DNA from: Sycon ciliatum
Taxonomy: Eukaryota; Porifera; Calcarea; Leucosolenida; Sycettidae
Direction: 5' to 3'
NCBI RefSeq assembly: GCF_964019385.1
Contig: NC_088654.1
Span: 13,039,700-13,103,699 of the forward strand
DNA length: 64,000 nucleotides
The position numbers were made by a program, and so were the translations under genes. Under the pieces are notes generated by a model. The model was not told the DNA's origin. It ran no database searches and saw only the letters and a list, made by a program, of their open reading frames with translations. Below are positions 1 through 11,397 of this stretch, in pieces; the stretch's first letter is position 1, and every line of letters starts with the position of its first letter.

Positions 1-1189
1 AGACAGTAAACGGTACACAGTACTCGTATGCATGTACTTATACACGTTATAGCAGCACAACGAGAAAGACCATGATGCATAATGTTGCATCAATAAATTT
101 TACAGAGTTATTTTGGGAGTAGAAATGAAGATGTGTTCGAAGCAGTAAACTGCGTAAGCACTACGTTGAGCCAGAATATTGAAATACAGTTTCCTGCAGT
201 CAAAACAAGACACTCACACTTCTCTGGTCTAGTTCGCCATTCTTATCGATAAACATGACTTGATTTAATTTCTTACGATGGTTCTTGAGAATGGATCAAT
301 GATGTCTTGAATAGATGTCTTCCTGAACGACTTCAACTGAGAGGCAGTTTCAGTTTCAACAAGCTGGACATTGTTTTTCTGTGGAGTCTTCCACAAGAAA
401 GACAGAGCTACACACACGAAGGTGCTTGATGTACTCAGTACCTTCTTGGAAATGAACATATTTTCATTTCCATCTTCATTATATTTTCGTCTCTGCATCG
501 TCGACGATGTCCACTTCTGACTCCGTAATCTTGTCACCCATCCTCTCCAAAAACACAAATCGAGTGCTGCTTGCATGCTGGATCAGTTGAAGTCAGTCTC
601 TGCTCTAGCAAGATCGGCATGCAAAAATTACATGACTGAAAATATTCCGAAATAGCTTTTCTGAACGACGAAGTTTGTTCTTCAATATGATGAATAGCAC
701 AACCTACTAGCCAGAACGTCCTCTCAAAAGAGATTCTATCTGAAGCCTGCAAGATTTTCGACCACCCTTCGTTTTGGAGAGGAGCCCACACACACCAGAC
801 TCGAGCTACAAGTAAACTACGCGGAGATCGAGAGTTGATCGAAATCTTTCTTGCTCACTTCTGAAACCTGTGAAGGAAAAAAGTATGCTGAACGCGTGAA
901 TGCCTACAGTTGAGTCGTAATATTTTGACGTGGATCCTGTGACCGTTCACAGAGAAAGTCGCGGCTGTTTCTGACTGGTCATCGGGATTCAAACTGGTGT
1001 GTGACTTTATGACTGCTCTTCGGGGATTTGTGACTGTTTGATTGGTCACGGGCATCGTGATCGGTCATCGAGACGTGACTGCTCACTGAGTCCCACATAT
1101 ATATATTATATATATCAGTAGGGGTGATCCCGTCCGACGCGAATAGTGCTCAATAGTACGGGGGTACTAGAGCCAATACACACTGCACG
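1..1189. other. No recognisable gene
   Basis: Only short minus-strand reading frames of 66 to 103 codons occur here (about 265-576, 534-791 and 855-1055). None shows a domain or a homologue elsewhere in the window. A short AT dinucleotide tract lies near 1098-1122. I see nothing else that I can support. Confidence 0.5.
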
Positions 1190-1935
1190 ATCAGGTCCTC
1201 ACCAGAGATATATCATCGTTCTTTGCAAATCTGAGTTTCATGAAATGAATCAATCATCAGGCAATAGAAACAAACTGATACAGGGCAACTAGATCACTAC
1301 AGGTTATATACCCAGTCACACAGCAAGCGCGAAAGAAGGCACTAAGTTAGGGGTGAGAATATTCCGTGCTAAAAAAGCAGGCTTCAGGTGGCAATGTTTA
1401 GGGCTCTGTACTTATAACTGTACTGATAAGACCCTGGCACTGAACAAGAGGAGCGAAGTTGTCGCAAAGTGCAGGCACGCAAACAAGTTCCGACTCGTGA
1501 ACTTCCAAGGAGTCACCTAGAATGACCAATACGCCAAATGCAACGCCCTGCCTACGTATGAGCATCGCGTGAACAGCCTGCACACTCTGCCAATTCATAC
1601 ACCATACCCAACACCATATCCAACACATGCACACAGTACAAGTACAGAGCCCTAAACATTGCCACCTGAAGCCTGCTTTTTTAGCACGGAATATTCTCAC
1701 CCCTATCTTAGTGCCTTCTTTCGCGCTTGCTGTGTGACTGGGTATATAACCTGTAGTGATCTAGTTGCCCTGTATCAGTTTGTTTCTATTGCCTGATGAT
1801 TGATTCATTTCATGAAACTCAGAGTTGCAAAGAACGACGATATATCTCTGTATATATATATTATAATCAGGTCCTCACCAGAGATATATCATCGTTCTTT
1901 GCAACTCTGAGTTTCATGAAATGAATCAATCATCA
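1190..1935. repeat. Fold-back repeat with a third partial copy
   Basis: Bases 1190-1412 reappear inverted at about 1641-1848, and the first 70 bases reappear directly at 1866-1935. The spacer between the arms (about 1430-1640) is unrelated to the arms. Each copy carries a hammerhead-like core (CTGATGA and GAAAC). This outward-facing arrangement of copies matches the Penelope and ribozyme repeats at 2.5-5.1 kb and 58-59 kb. Confidence 0.75.
1788..1831 (+). ncRNA. Candidate hammerhead ribozyme, degenerate stem II
   Basis: The core CTGATGA is at 1793-1799 and GAAAC at 1814-1818. Stem I pairs TTGC (1789-1792) with GCAA (1827-1830). Stem III is ACTC/GAGT around a one-base loop. The predicted cleavage position is after T1826. 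Stem II is weak: only TGA/TCA pair, above a U-U mismatch. Copies on the minus strand at about 1217-1260 and 1892-1935 are more decayed. This is a likely relic of a Penelope or retrozyme hammerhead; activity is doubtful. Confidence 0.42.
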
Positions 1936-2433
1936 AAACACTAACATCTCTCACCGGCACTCTCACTATTTCTTCATATTTTCATCGTTTTATTGCAAAT
2001 TGTCTCCACCGTTTTACATTGCATGAATAAAGTGTACACAAATGTCGATTCAGCTTGTCTTGTTGATTGCGGTTAACAATCAACTAACTCAATCAATGTT
2101 GGAGCTTTTTGAGTAGCTTCCGGTATGATTGTTCAAATTTTGGTGTGCTTGTGTGCGATTTGTGGTAGGCCTAAGTTGAATCTTTCACACAACCTTGTTA
2201 CATCTGCCTTGAGTTTCTTTGAATCAGACTTTTTCAAATTTTCATTTTGATTTCATCGTCGAGGTTTATCCCTTGTATCTTGAATACACCGGTTTTACAA
2301 TAAACTCAATTCAAAAGGAGAAAAACCATAACAAAAAACATCGTATTATTTAATAAGAACACTGATAACAACATGCAGAGAAATCAAAAACAAAAAGGCA
2401 AACAAACCGCTTGATAGACAAATGATAACGCAG

Positions 2434-2434
<1 letters not shown>

Positions 2435-2475
<41 letters not shown>
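2435..2475. repeat. (TAA)n microsatellite at retroelement 3' end
   Basis: Pure AAT/TAA triplets abut the 3' end of the minus-strand Penelope-like copy, as expected of a simple-repeat tail. Open frames through it encode only poly-Asn or poly-Leu and are not genes. Confidence 0.9.
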
Positions 2476-2476
<1 letters not shown>

Positions 2477-3212
2477 TTTTGAAGGACGCTTCACGCAGCT
2501 TCATTATACTTGAATTGTTTGCAGGCAACCTGCCTACACTCAAGAGAGCACTGCATTTCACACAAATCCATTGGTATCGTTACAACGTTTCGGTCTTTAT
2601 GACCATCATCAGGAATGAAGTGGACATGGAAAGAACAGCAGTATAAAAGAAGGAGGCAAGCAAGCAAAGCGCGGTGCATAGTGACAGCGCGCGTAGAGAA
2701 GTGCAAAGCACGTCATGGCGGGTGTGCATTACTACATATACATGACAACACAAGCACAAACGGCGAGGAAAGTAGATACTGCGCTACAGCAGTGATAACA
2801 GCCCAGTTACAGTCTCACACCACCAGTGAGGTGTCTAGAGCCCCGCGCCACTCGCAGTAAGGTGGTGTTATAGCAGATCCCAGCCACTGTTGTTATTAAT
2901 TTCCGGGGATCGCTCCCTGATATTGATTGCCTCCCGGATCCTCCTCCTGGGGCGGTCACGCTCAGAACCGAGAACCCGGATACCTGAGAAAGCCGTTGCT
3001 CCCAATGGCAATGGGTCAGATGCATGCTTGGCCGCGAAATGCTCACCCAGCGCGGTGCCGCTCACTGTGTTGCGTGCGTCGTCGTTGTGTTCTTTTGTCC
3101 TGGTAGCGAGGCTGCGGTACGTCTCTCCGACATATTTATCACCACATTTGCACTCGAGGTGGTATACCACGTTTCGCTCTGTGCATGCTTCTGAACCGGA
3201 CATGCAGGCGAC
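2476..3212 (-). repeat. Left inverted pseudo-LTR of the Penelope-like element
   Basis: It contains the GIY-YIG coding end and the 3' UTR of the main copy. It is the reverse complement of 4438-5125. Confidence 0.88.
2568..2622 (-). ncRNA. Hammerhead-like motif in the Penelope 3' region (left copy)
   Basis: On the minus strand CTGATGA lies at 2612-2606, followed by a four-base-pair stem (GGTC/GACC) and GAAAC. It mirrors the copy at 5010-5064. Penelope-like elements are known to carry minimal hammerheads in their pseudo-LTRs. Stem III and the cleavage site do not fit cleanly here, so this may be decayed. Confidence 0.45.
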
Positions 3213-4437
3213 ACAAGCAGCCTTGGGCCGCCCCCGTTTACGGGGCTTGGACGGGTCTACATACCTGCGGCATGGTGGTTTGCGGAGGGCAGACGTGCAA
3301 ATCATAGAACTTAGACGGCGGTTCCTGTAAATCAGCTGGGCATTTATCTTGTACTTCCGGAGTAATTTATGAATTTTGTTGTGGATATACTCGGTGTGAA
3401 ACGGTAGGTTGAGGGTGACACGGTATTCATTCTGCACTCTGACACGTCGGGGGCGCATAGCTCGTTCACGTGCCGAAACTATAACTGACTCTGGGAAGTT
3501 GTTGAATTTTAGGATGTTGGTTACTTTTTCTTCACTACTTTTTAGGGTGTCGGCATCGGAGGATAGGCGGACGGCACGCAGGAACTCAGAGGAAGCAATT
3601 GCTTTCTTTTGCTGGTTGGGAACTGACGAGTTGTAGTCTGATACCAGTCCGCTGTGACATGGCTTGCGGTATAGTTCATAGGATATAGATCCATCTGGTG
3701 AGACATGGACGGTCGTGTCCATGAAATTGATTGAGCCAGTCAACTCCGTGGATTGGTGAGTGAATTTAATATTAGGATCGGCATTATTGAAGTGATCTAG
3801 GAAACTCTGCAGAAGTTCAAGGCCGAGGTTCCACACAATGAAAACATCATCGATGTAGCGCTTGTACAGAACTGGGCTGGCAGGTGCACTACGCAAGAGC
3901 GAACTCTCTAGGTCATGCATGTACAGGATGGCAAAGGGGGGCGCTAGGTTATTGCCCATAGCCACACCATCCTTCTGGTGGTACACCTGCGCTCCAAACC
4001 GGAAGTAGTTGGAGCTCAGCACATGTGCGAGGAGCTCCTTGACCTGCCCAATTCGGAAACCGAACAGATCGATGCTGCCCTCGTGTTGTCGGAGGACTCT
4101 CATGACTGCTGCAATGCCATCGTTAATCGGGATGCTAGGGTAAAGGGCCACCACATCCATAGTCACAATGATGGTGCCGGGCGGGGCCTTGAGGTTGGGA
4201 AACGCGCTCCTCATACACTGGAGTGCTTCAACAGTGTTCTCCAGGTGTGCTGGCACGAACTGGAGACATTGATTGAGGATGCGTTCGAGGACTATGGAGA
4301 TGTTTGTAACTGGGCTGCCGCAGGCCGCAACGACTGGTCTGAGAGGAATATTGGACTTGTGGTCTTTTGGAAGACCGTACATTTCAGGGAAGCTGTTGTC
4401 ACCCGGCATCACGGCTGTGGATAAATCCTTTTCCAAG
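2868..4437 (-). CDS. Penelope-like reverse transcriptase with GIY-YIG endonuclease (5'-truncated)
   Basis: The protein copies RNA into DNA at chromosomal sites opened by its own endonuclease domain. Visible motifs in order are YGLPKDHK, TMDVVALYPSIP (motif A), DGVAMGNNLAPPFA, YKRYIDDVFIVW (catalytic YIDD), and a basic linker rich in KPRKRGRPK. A Cys-rich segment (CVACMSG...ECKCG) and a GIY-YIG domain with VVYHL, KYVGET and R-x4-EH follow. The open frame continues upstream to 4742, but that part only reads the antisense of the inverted repeat and is not protein. The coding region therefore starts just before the fingers domain and is 5'-truncated; full Penelope proteins are longer. No stop interrupts the remaining about 520 codons, so the insertion looks fairly young. 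Confidence 0.9.
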
Positions 4438-4439
4438 CG

Positions 4440-4764
4440 AGAAGCATGCACAGAGCGAAACGTGGTATACCACCTCGAGTGCAAATGTGGTGATAAATAT
4501 GTCGGAGAGACGTACCGCAGCCTCGCTACCAGGACAAAAGAACACAACGACGACGCACGCAACACAGTGAGCGGCACCGCGCTGGGTGAGCATTTCGCGG
4601 CCAAGCATGCATCTGACCCATTGCCATTGGGAGCAACGGCTTTCTCAGGTATCCGGGTTCTCGGTTCTGAGCGTGACCGCCCCAGGAGGAGGATCCGGGA
4701 GGCAATCAATATCAGGGAGCGATCCCCGGAAATTAATAACAACAGTGGCTGGGATCTGCTATAA
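4440..4764 (+). pseudogene. Isolated GIY-YIG domain of the inverted Penelope copy
   Basis: This encodes the same C-terminal endonuclease domain as the minus-strand element, ending in the same residues, but has no reverse transcriptase before it. It is coding sequence carried passively in the right pseudo-LTR. Confidence 0.85.
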
Positions 4765-5009
4765 CACCACCTTACTGCGAGTGGCGCGGGGCTCTAGACA
4801 CCTCACTGGTGGTGTGAGACTGTAACTGGGCTGTTATCACTGCTGTAGCGCAGTATCTACTTTCCTCGCCGTTTGTGCTTGTGTTGTCATGTATATGTAG
4901 TAATGCACACCCGCCATGACGTGCTTTGCACTTCTCTACGCGCGCTGTCACTATGCACCGCGCTTTGCTTGCTTGCCTCCTTCTTTTATACTGCTGTTCT
5001 TTCCATGTC

Positions 5010-5064
5010 CACTTCATTCCTGATGATGGTCATAAAGACCGAAACGTTGTAACGATACCAATGG
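5010..5064 (+). ncRNA. Hammerhead-like motif in the Penelope 3' region (right copy)
   Basis: CTGATGA is at 5020-5026, the GGTC/GACC stem II spans 5028-5040 with an unpaired T before it, and GAAAC is at 5041-5045. CGTT/AACG could form stem III, with a bulged A before the possible cleavage triplet. Stem I is limited to CATT/AATG. The core is recognisable but not perfect. Confidence 0.45.
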
Positions 5065-5122
5065 ATTTGTGTGAAATGCAGTGCTCTCTTGAGTGTAGGC
5101 AGGTTGCCTGCAAACAATTCAA

Positions 5123-5123
<1 letters not shown>

Positions 5124-5192
<69 letters not shown>
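5124..5192. repeat. (AAT)n microsatellite between Penelope and LINE 3' ends
   Basis: About 23 triplets separate the right end of the Penelope-like element from the 3' end of a minus-strand LINE. Both elements could own this tail, so the exact junction cannot be placed. Confidence 0.9.
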
Positions 5193-5194
<2 letters not shown>

Positions 5195-6600
5195 CAGTTC
5201 GCATTTCACTCATTGCATGAGGTCAACGCATCTGTTAACAATTTCGAGCCAAGCAGCTCTATCAGAAGCAGATTGCACAGCATCCAAAAGCGACAGATTA
5301 ATGCATTGTAAGTCTTTCTTGACAACGTCGATCCATCTCAGACGTGGCCGTCCTCGGGGTCGTCGTATGTCTGTTGTGTTGATCGACATTAGGAGGGCTT
5401 GGAAAGAGGACGATTCTTCGCCTTCCCTCACTACATGGCCGAACCACAGCAGTCTCCGTTGCCTGCAGACTTGGGATAGTGGGGTCTGCTCGGTTCTGGC
5501 ATACAGCGCTGTGTTCGAGATTCGTTGTGGGTACGTGATACCAATGATGGTACGTAGTTTCTTCCGGTGCCATACATTGACGACGTCGGGTAATGTTTGC
5601 GATAAGGTCCAAAGCGCACAATTATACAGCAAGACAGGCAATATCAGGCAGGAAAACATACACAGCCTGGAATTCAGGTTGTGGCGTTTCCATGGAATGC
5701 CTGCAAATGCCCGATTTGCAGCAGACACTCTGGCTGCTATGTCTTCTGCTGTGCCTAGCATACTCCCCAGCAGCTTCACCGATTTCCAGGAATCATCTTC
5801 CTTGGTCACAGTGAAATATTGAGTTTTTGCCACGTTCAGCTTCAGATTGTCATCCGAGAAAACGGGTTCACACACACGGACGGTTTCTTCCACAGATGAT
5901 CGCTCGTTCTGATGGGCAGTGGTGTCGTCTGCGTATTGTGTGAAAGTTGCTGGTAGGTCTGACGCGGGTAGAGCTTGCTCTCGGATCTTACGCATGGAAC
6001 CTTCGGCGTAAGTTATAAACATTATTGGTGACATTGGGTCACCCTGGACGACGCCGATGTTTGTTGGAAATGGTTTGCTTAGTTGTTTACCAAGCTTCGT
6101 GCGGGCTGTTGTGTTTGATACTAGGACTGCAGTGGTGGACGTTGGTGCGCCAGCAGTGGCTAACCTCTCCAGAGCAACCTGACGAATGACAGTGTCAAAC
6201 GCACCGCTGAAGTCCAATAGTGCCGATGAATATGACCAGTCGCCAAGTAGTGCGCGCTCACACATCGTCCTGGCGTAAAAGACACCATCCGTGGTCGATC
6301 TGCCAGGGCGGAAACCAGCTTGGCTCTCTGCCACATATGACTGCACATGGAGTGTGTGTCGTCGAGTGAGTATTGACGTCAAGATCTTACGGACGACGGA
6401 AAGGAGCATAACGGGGCGGTAGCTTTTTTGGATGTCCTAGAGGCTTGCCGGCTTTGTAGATGGGAACGATGAGGCCGCAGCGCATGTCGTCAGGACAGTA
6501 CTCTGTAGCTTGAACAGCGTTGAAGAAATTCGTCAGCCAGGGTGCGAAAAGGTTTTTAGCTGACTTCAAAGCATCAGCGCTGATACCATCACGCAGTATA
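5193..6600 (-). pseudogene. LINE reverse transcriptase fragment (5'-truncated, one frameshift)
   Basis: The minus strand encodes reverse transcriptase from the LIVPIYKAGKP region to the C-terminus. Motifs are AGFRPGRSTTDGV, LLDFSGAFDTV (motif A), VVQGDPMSPIMF, QYADDTT (catalytic YADD) and NVAKTQYF. The C-terminal part has WHRKKLR, LLWFGHVVREG and RPRGRPRLRWID. One extra A in a run of six at about 6425-6430 shifts frame between the first about 60 codons and the remaining 399. The 3' end abuts an (ATT)n tail and the 5' end is lost near 6600, as in ordinary truncated LINE insertions. The exact clade is uncertain. Confidence 0.88.
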
Positions 6601-7312
6601 CAAGATCAGAAAATTACGTAACAAGGCCAGACGCAGCCACCACGACAGAACTATCCACAACACGTTGGACGGGGAAACCCCGACGAGCACGAGCACCACG
6701 GATACAAAGAATGCTGCATCTCAGTAACGAGAAAGATAAACGGGCACGCAGCAGGACTCATGATGCGGTTTGTTGCTAGTGCGCCTTTGCCCATGACCGC
6801 ACTAATACGTATATTTTGTTGTTTCGGAAACGTGCAAGGGCTTGTGTTCGGTGAGAATTTCAGCACCTTCCAGGGTGATGGAATTGGATTCTGTAGGGTT
6901 CTAACGGTATGCACAGCGAGTTAGGGCCAACATGGCAAAAAATAAGATTTTTGGTTTGCGTTGAATGTCCATCTCGAGTACTTCGAAATACAATAAAGGA
7001 ACACAGTTGATGAAGCAAGGGTCTGTATGTGCCACAAGTGTTTTGCGTTACAATGTGTTTTCAGCGCCATTGTGAGTGCAGACCATTGAGCCGTTTCAAA
7101 AAGAGTGAAAATGAAAATTACCCGCTTCCCCATTGCGCTATGCTATCGCGTGACATAACAGCAGAACTTTGACAAGAGGGTGCAATGGTTCAACAGCAAT
7201 CCATTTGATTTTTCGCATTTGTCGGAATTCGTTGGTTGATTTTGACTGAAGTTAAGGCCGGTAGATTGTGTTTTAATCTCACTTTGCTTAAATGTCCAAC
7301 AGGCGACGCACA

Positions 7313-7855
7313 ATGCCTCCAGTTATGCATCCAGATCCTCACCATGTAGGAAACTTGATACTGACTGTCTTTTTGACTTCGGAGATTGCCACTATGTCAG
7401 ATCCAGGATACTCTCGATCCAGTATCCACTCGCATGGTCGTTGGCAAGGAGGTTCGCCAATGTTCACTGCAGATGCAACGTGTGTTATTCAGATTCACGG
7501 GCCTAACCTATTCCGTTTTCATCGTGCTGCCTCCTTAAACGACATACAAAAGCTCATTTTGGAATCGGAGAGGGTGGATATGGACTTGCAAGACTTCTCA
7601 TACGGAACGGGAGAAAACGATGACGAACCAGATTACACAGTTCTGCGGATGCACTTCGCGGTAGCGGTTGGTGAAGACCAAACTCGTCTCGCCTTGGACT
7701 GGTTCGCAAATGTTTCGCTAATCTGGAAAAGGCTTCAAGGCGGGAGGCTAAAATTCACTGTGGAGTCGTTTCACGTAGTCATTATGTTGCCTTGCACTGT
7801 TCGTCAAAGACAAGGACCCGTTGCTTATCGTATAACTAGACAACCTGCCGCATAG
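7313..7855 (+). CDS. Unrecognised single-exon family, subfamily I, gene 1
   Basis: This 180-aa protein belongs to a family I do not recognise, with relatives at 12481, 18577, 27483 and 61068 and a fragment at 22714. Shared features are an N-terminal HPDP motif, the block YGTGEND, then DYTVLRMHF, a WFANVSLIW segment, FTVESFHVVIMLPC, and a C-terminal RQGPVAYR-TRQP. There is no signal peptide and no convincing membrane segment; a soluble protein is likely. I chose the ATG at 7313 because all copies share it in ATGCCTCCA context; an in-frame ATG at 7292 exists only in this copy. About 500 bp upstream is conserved with units B, C and E, including GCGCCATTG and GAAAATGAAAATTACC boxes, suggesting the promoter was duplicated too. 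Confidence 0.72.
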   Translation: MPPVMHPDPHHVGNLILTVFLTSEIATMSDPGYSRSSIHSHGRWQGGSPMFTADATCVIQIHGPNLFRFHRAASLNDIQKLILESERVDMDLQDFSYGTGENDDEPDYTVLRMHFAVAVGEDQTRLALDWFANVSLIWKRLQGGRLKFTVESFHVVIMLPCTVRQRQGPVAYRITRQPAA

Positions 7856-8574
7856 TCGAAGTCATAGGAAGAGGATGTTCAGTACATTTTCAGCTTGTCG
7901 ACCCGTCACCATTAGAATTTCCATGTGAAAGATAAACGTCTTCACGACTCGGCTGCTGAGCGCAGCTAGGAATAAGGGTATCCAAATCCAAGCAGGCATG
8001 TGTTGATACATCCAAGTTATGAAACTTGCACACCGACTGAAACTGGGTGCAGCAGTGCAAGATGTACCAGGAATTAAAGTGACTTTCTGAATATCGTCTT
8101 TGAATAACAGTGGTAAACTAACATTGCCGATGTGTTGTATGGGATAATTATGCTGCCGTTCTTTGCCAGCACGGTAATGTCTGTGTGGACGTATTTCCCT
8201 ACGTTTTATTTCTCTCCATTTGTGTTCCAATTGATTTTAACTTTATAATTTGTGTTCCAATTGATTTACTAGCATTTAATTTGAATTTGAATAGGATGAT
8301 GTGTGCAATTTATTGTGCCCGTACAAGAGGCTCTATCCACCATGATTTACAAGAAGAGTAGAATTCATTCAAGTAAGTGCTACTAGAAGACAACCCATGT
8401 AGTCACGTGATAGAGTCAATAATGGTTTATGACTGCCTTCAAAAGGAAAATAATAATAATAATAAAAGTCATAATATGAACAGGTCGCATATTGTCTGCA
8501 TAAACAAATCATACAGGGGTCATGCATCTGTCAATGATCGTTAAACAGAGTTGCTTGTTAGAGGCCAGGTTGAG

Positions 8575-9090
8575 GCATTACTGAATCGGCACATTCAGAG
8601 GCTTGAGGTCTTCTTTGATGTTGTCGACCCATCTCTCGCGGAGTCGTGCACCAGGGGCTTGATATACGAAGTATTTAGTGCTAGCTGCAGTGCCTTGTAA
8701 GAGTCCGCGTCTGGTCCTTCCCTGGCAACGTGCCCCAGCCACAGGAAGCCGCGCTCTTTACATGCTTGCGAGATCGGGGCTTGGTCTTTCGGTAATTCTT
8801 TTTTCTGAATATGTTTTGAGGGTGGACAAATGTTCACAATAATATCGGACCATGCGCCGATGCCATGCCTCCAGGCGATCCTCCAGCTTCTTCGGTAATG
8901 TTCGGAGGCCGCAGAGGTACAAGAGTACAGACAAAATCAAATCTTTAACCATACATAAACGAGATTCAATACTGTGATATTCCCAAGCAACAGAGCCAAA
9001 AGCACGGTTTTCTGCATTTATTCTGAAGTCTACGTCCTCAGCTGACCCTAGCAAAGAGCCCAAGACCTTCACTGATTTCCACTCTGAAAA
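8575..9090 (-). pseudogene. LINE reverse-transcriptase C-terminal fragment (unit A)
   Basis: Two overlapping minus-strand frames encode pieces such as LGSLLGSAEDVDFRINAENRAF, LEAWHRRMVRYY and LWLGHVAREG. These match in order the C-terminal half of the LINE at 5.2-6.6 kb. Frameshifts break it, and no catalytic motif remains. Confidence 0.75.
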
Positions 9091-9849
9091 AAGAAAACAG
9101 TCCTCTGAAATTCAAAATCTTGCGGATGTGATTTTGCTTTACAATGCTCACCTTATACTTGAGCATGGCATAGCCACCCGAGCCACAGTTCTACAACCAT
9201 GTACATTCACCACCATCTCATAAAATTTGAAGTATCTTGCCATGTCCCCATTAGCCTCTCACAATTGCCGTATTAAATTAAACCTTTGAGTTGTGTCTCT
9301 TTTGTTACATGCAACATTTTGTTCAGTTGTGTTCCCCTTCTCTGTGTATTGCGGTAAGTTGTTGTATACTTTATTTATAGTGGAAATTATACAGGCATAA
9401 TGCCTAATAACATTGGACCCGCTGTTAATGAAATTTTAAACGAAATTGTGGATATTTAGACATAGGAAAAAGAAAGAAGAGAAAACGGAATGTTGGATGT
9501 AACGAACAGAAACCAATCCAGTGAGCTATGGAAAATCTACGTAGCTTATACTTCTAATATTATAATACTGCGAGGCTTAAGATTGGAAATCCAAATAACA
9601 ATTTGAACTTTTTCTTGCTGATGGCAATCTATTCCACATAATGGCGTCAACGTGCGCTAGGCGCTTAGCAGAACGAGCAGTGCTAGCAGGTGGGACCACA
9701 AGCAAGTTACTTTGGCCTCCTGGAGTGCGAGTTGAGGGCATGACAGCAAAAAAAGACTAAAAATAATAAGGTGCTACATGCATCATGCAAACATCGCCAG
9801 ACGAAACGAAACATATTCAAGTACGCAAAAACCTGTAGATCACACACAT

Positions 9850-10660
9850 GCATTCGATTTTGCAGGTGATCAGTACTGGACTAGTACTGGTCCACAGTGG
9901 AGACTTGCAGACTGCCCGAGCGGCACGTTTGAACAGTTCATGTAGCCGTTGTTCCTAAGCAACTCACAAATACCGGTAGTAACTAATAGAAGCGTACATA
10001 AAATTCTGGCAAAATGATAGATCGGAAGTAGGCGAATCGGTATGAACATGGCAGCGGGGTAGCATGTCGCAGCAGGACAGAAATTTTACAGGCAACACGA
10101 CCAGCAACATGGTCCACCATTGTTGCCCAACTCATGTCCGATTCAATATGCAGGCCAAGGTATTTGGCATATGTGACTGCTGGTAGGACTTGTAAAGTGC
10201 ATATATCATTGTGGTCGAGGGTTGTCGCTCTATGGTGTGGTATGGCGTGAAGCGAGATGTCACCAGCAAACTGAATAGTGGTGACGCCATGAGGGCAAGG
10301 TCGCGAGAATCATCCTTCACATACAGGACGATGAGCAGAGGTCGGAGACCTGACCCTTGAGGAACCCCTGACTGGCTGTCATATTATGGCATGCTTCTGG
10401 TTTGTGCTGTCTCCAAGTATTTCCGGCGATACATCAAGTAGTCTGAAAACCAAACCAGAATGCTGTGCTTTACCTTGTTGAAATAATGTAATTATCAAAA
10501 AATGCCATTCCGGTGACTGATATTCTCTACAGCTACCGCTAAGGCACCTGCTGTGGAATGCTGGTGTCTCCAACTGAACTGACTGATAGGCAAGAAACTT
10601 TTTGTGTTCACGCACTGCAGAAGCTGCTTATGAACAATACATGTACGTTCAAGCACTTTC
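9850..10660 (-). pseudogene. CR1-like LINE reverse-transcriptase remnant (unit A)
   Basis: Minus-strand frames, broken by shifts, encode a SKVLER segment, a SQFSYRHQHST-like segment and GVPQGSGLRPLLIVLY. They continue with TIQFAGDISLH, AKYLGLHIESD and MSWATMVDHVAGRV. The usual FADD box reads FAGD, so the second catalytic Asp is lost. The same remnant is at 16370-17175. Confidence 0.75.
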
Positions 10661-11139
10661 GACATGAAGAAAGAACAATCATATAATTATTCTCAGTCAA
10701 ATCGATATAAAAACATCAAATCCACAGAGTATGCATCCTGCTATTGAATTCCGTGGCTGCCTGGAAAGACACCAATATGCAGTGAAACATGGCAATGCAC
10801 AAAAATGCATGAAAACAGCTTTCGTCGCAAATAAGCTTTTTAAAATTTAGTCCCTTTTTATGAGCAGAAAATCCACAGTACATCCAATTGAAATGCAGCG
10901 GTGCAAAAAGAAACAAGTAAAATGAGGTATAAAGAGAAGGAAACACATTTGAACGAGTTATGCAGCAACTATCCACGACTGTAACAAGATGATAAAGAGT
11001 GAGAACGTGCGAAAATATCTCAACTTTTCCACAGTAGTGTCATGTATGGGAGGAGTACCGTTAGATATTGGCGTCCGGTTTTGCACAATTCGTTTTCGCA
11101 AAGCCTCCCCCTTACTCCGTCTCTGATATTGCTGACCCA

Positions 11140-11360
11140 GCCAAGTTGGGTGGTGTGTTGCTTTGCTGTTTCAAATTGTAGTTAGACCGCATTGTCATGT
11201 TATTAACTGGTCTCGTCACCGTCCTGGAACAGTCGGCATTCTTAGCTGCCGTGTGTCTTAGCTTGTGCACATTTTCGCTGCGCTCACATTCTCCTCTTCG
11301 GTCCTACGTAACCATGAACCTTCCAAGTAGGAAGGTTCATGGTTACGCGCACTGGAGTGG
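11140..11360. repeat. Dispersed repeat, CCAAGTTGG family
   Basis: The block begins near CCAAGTTGGGTGG and ends in an imperfect palindrome around CCTTCCAAG/CTTGGAAGG. Similar blocks lie at 17630-17870, 59290-59560 and 62136-62400. No coding potential is shared between copies; its class is unknown. Confidence 0.65.
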
Positions 11361-11397
11361 TGTTAGAGCTAGGTCTCAGTTCGCTGAATGACATAAT

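Larger units (their letters stand above)
2476..5125 (-). mobile_element. Penelope-like retroelement with inverted terminal copies
   Basis: A reverse transcriptase plus GIY-YIG coding region runs leftward (about 4437 to 2868) and is followed by a 3' UTR to about 2476. The last part of the element, with GIY-YIG domain and 3' UTR, is repeated in inverted orientation at 4438-5125, so both 3' ends point outward into (AAT)n tracts. Partial copies placed in tandem or inverted order around the main copy, called pseudo-LTRs, are a known feature of Penelope elements. The inverted copies are about 700 bp long and nearly identical. Confidence 0.9.
4438..5125 (+). repeat. Right inverted pseudo-LTR of the Penelope-like element
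   Basis: It begins abruptly inside the linker upstream of the GIY-YIG domain and runs to the (AAT)n tail. It lacks all reverse-transcriptase sequence. Confidence 0.88.
6770..11360 (+). repeat. Segmental duplication unit A (gene 1 unit)
   Basis: It holds a conserved upstream block (about 6775-7290), gene 1, a shared 3' region and two decayed minus-strand LINE pieces. It is collinear with unit B (11795-17880) over almost its full length, apart from MITEs present in only one unit. It ends in a dispersed repeat (11140-11360) also seen at 17630-17870, 59290-59560 and 62136-62400. Confidence 0.8.

Noticed and set aside
4437-4742. First about 100 codons of the 624-codon frame over the Penelope element
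   Set aside because: This part is the antisense of the inverted GIY-YIG copy, so it is not the true N-terminus.
10716-10976. Minus-strand 86-codon hydrophobic frame in unit A
   Set aside because: It sits upstream of the LINE remnant, has no counterpart in the same frame in unit B, and shows no domain.
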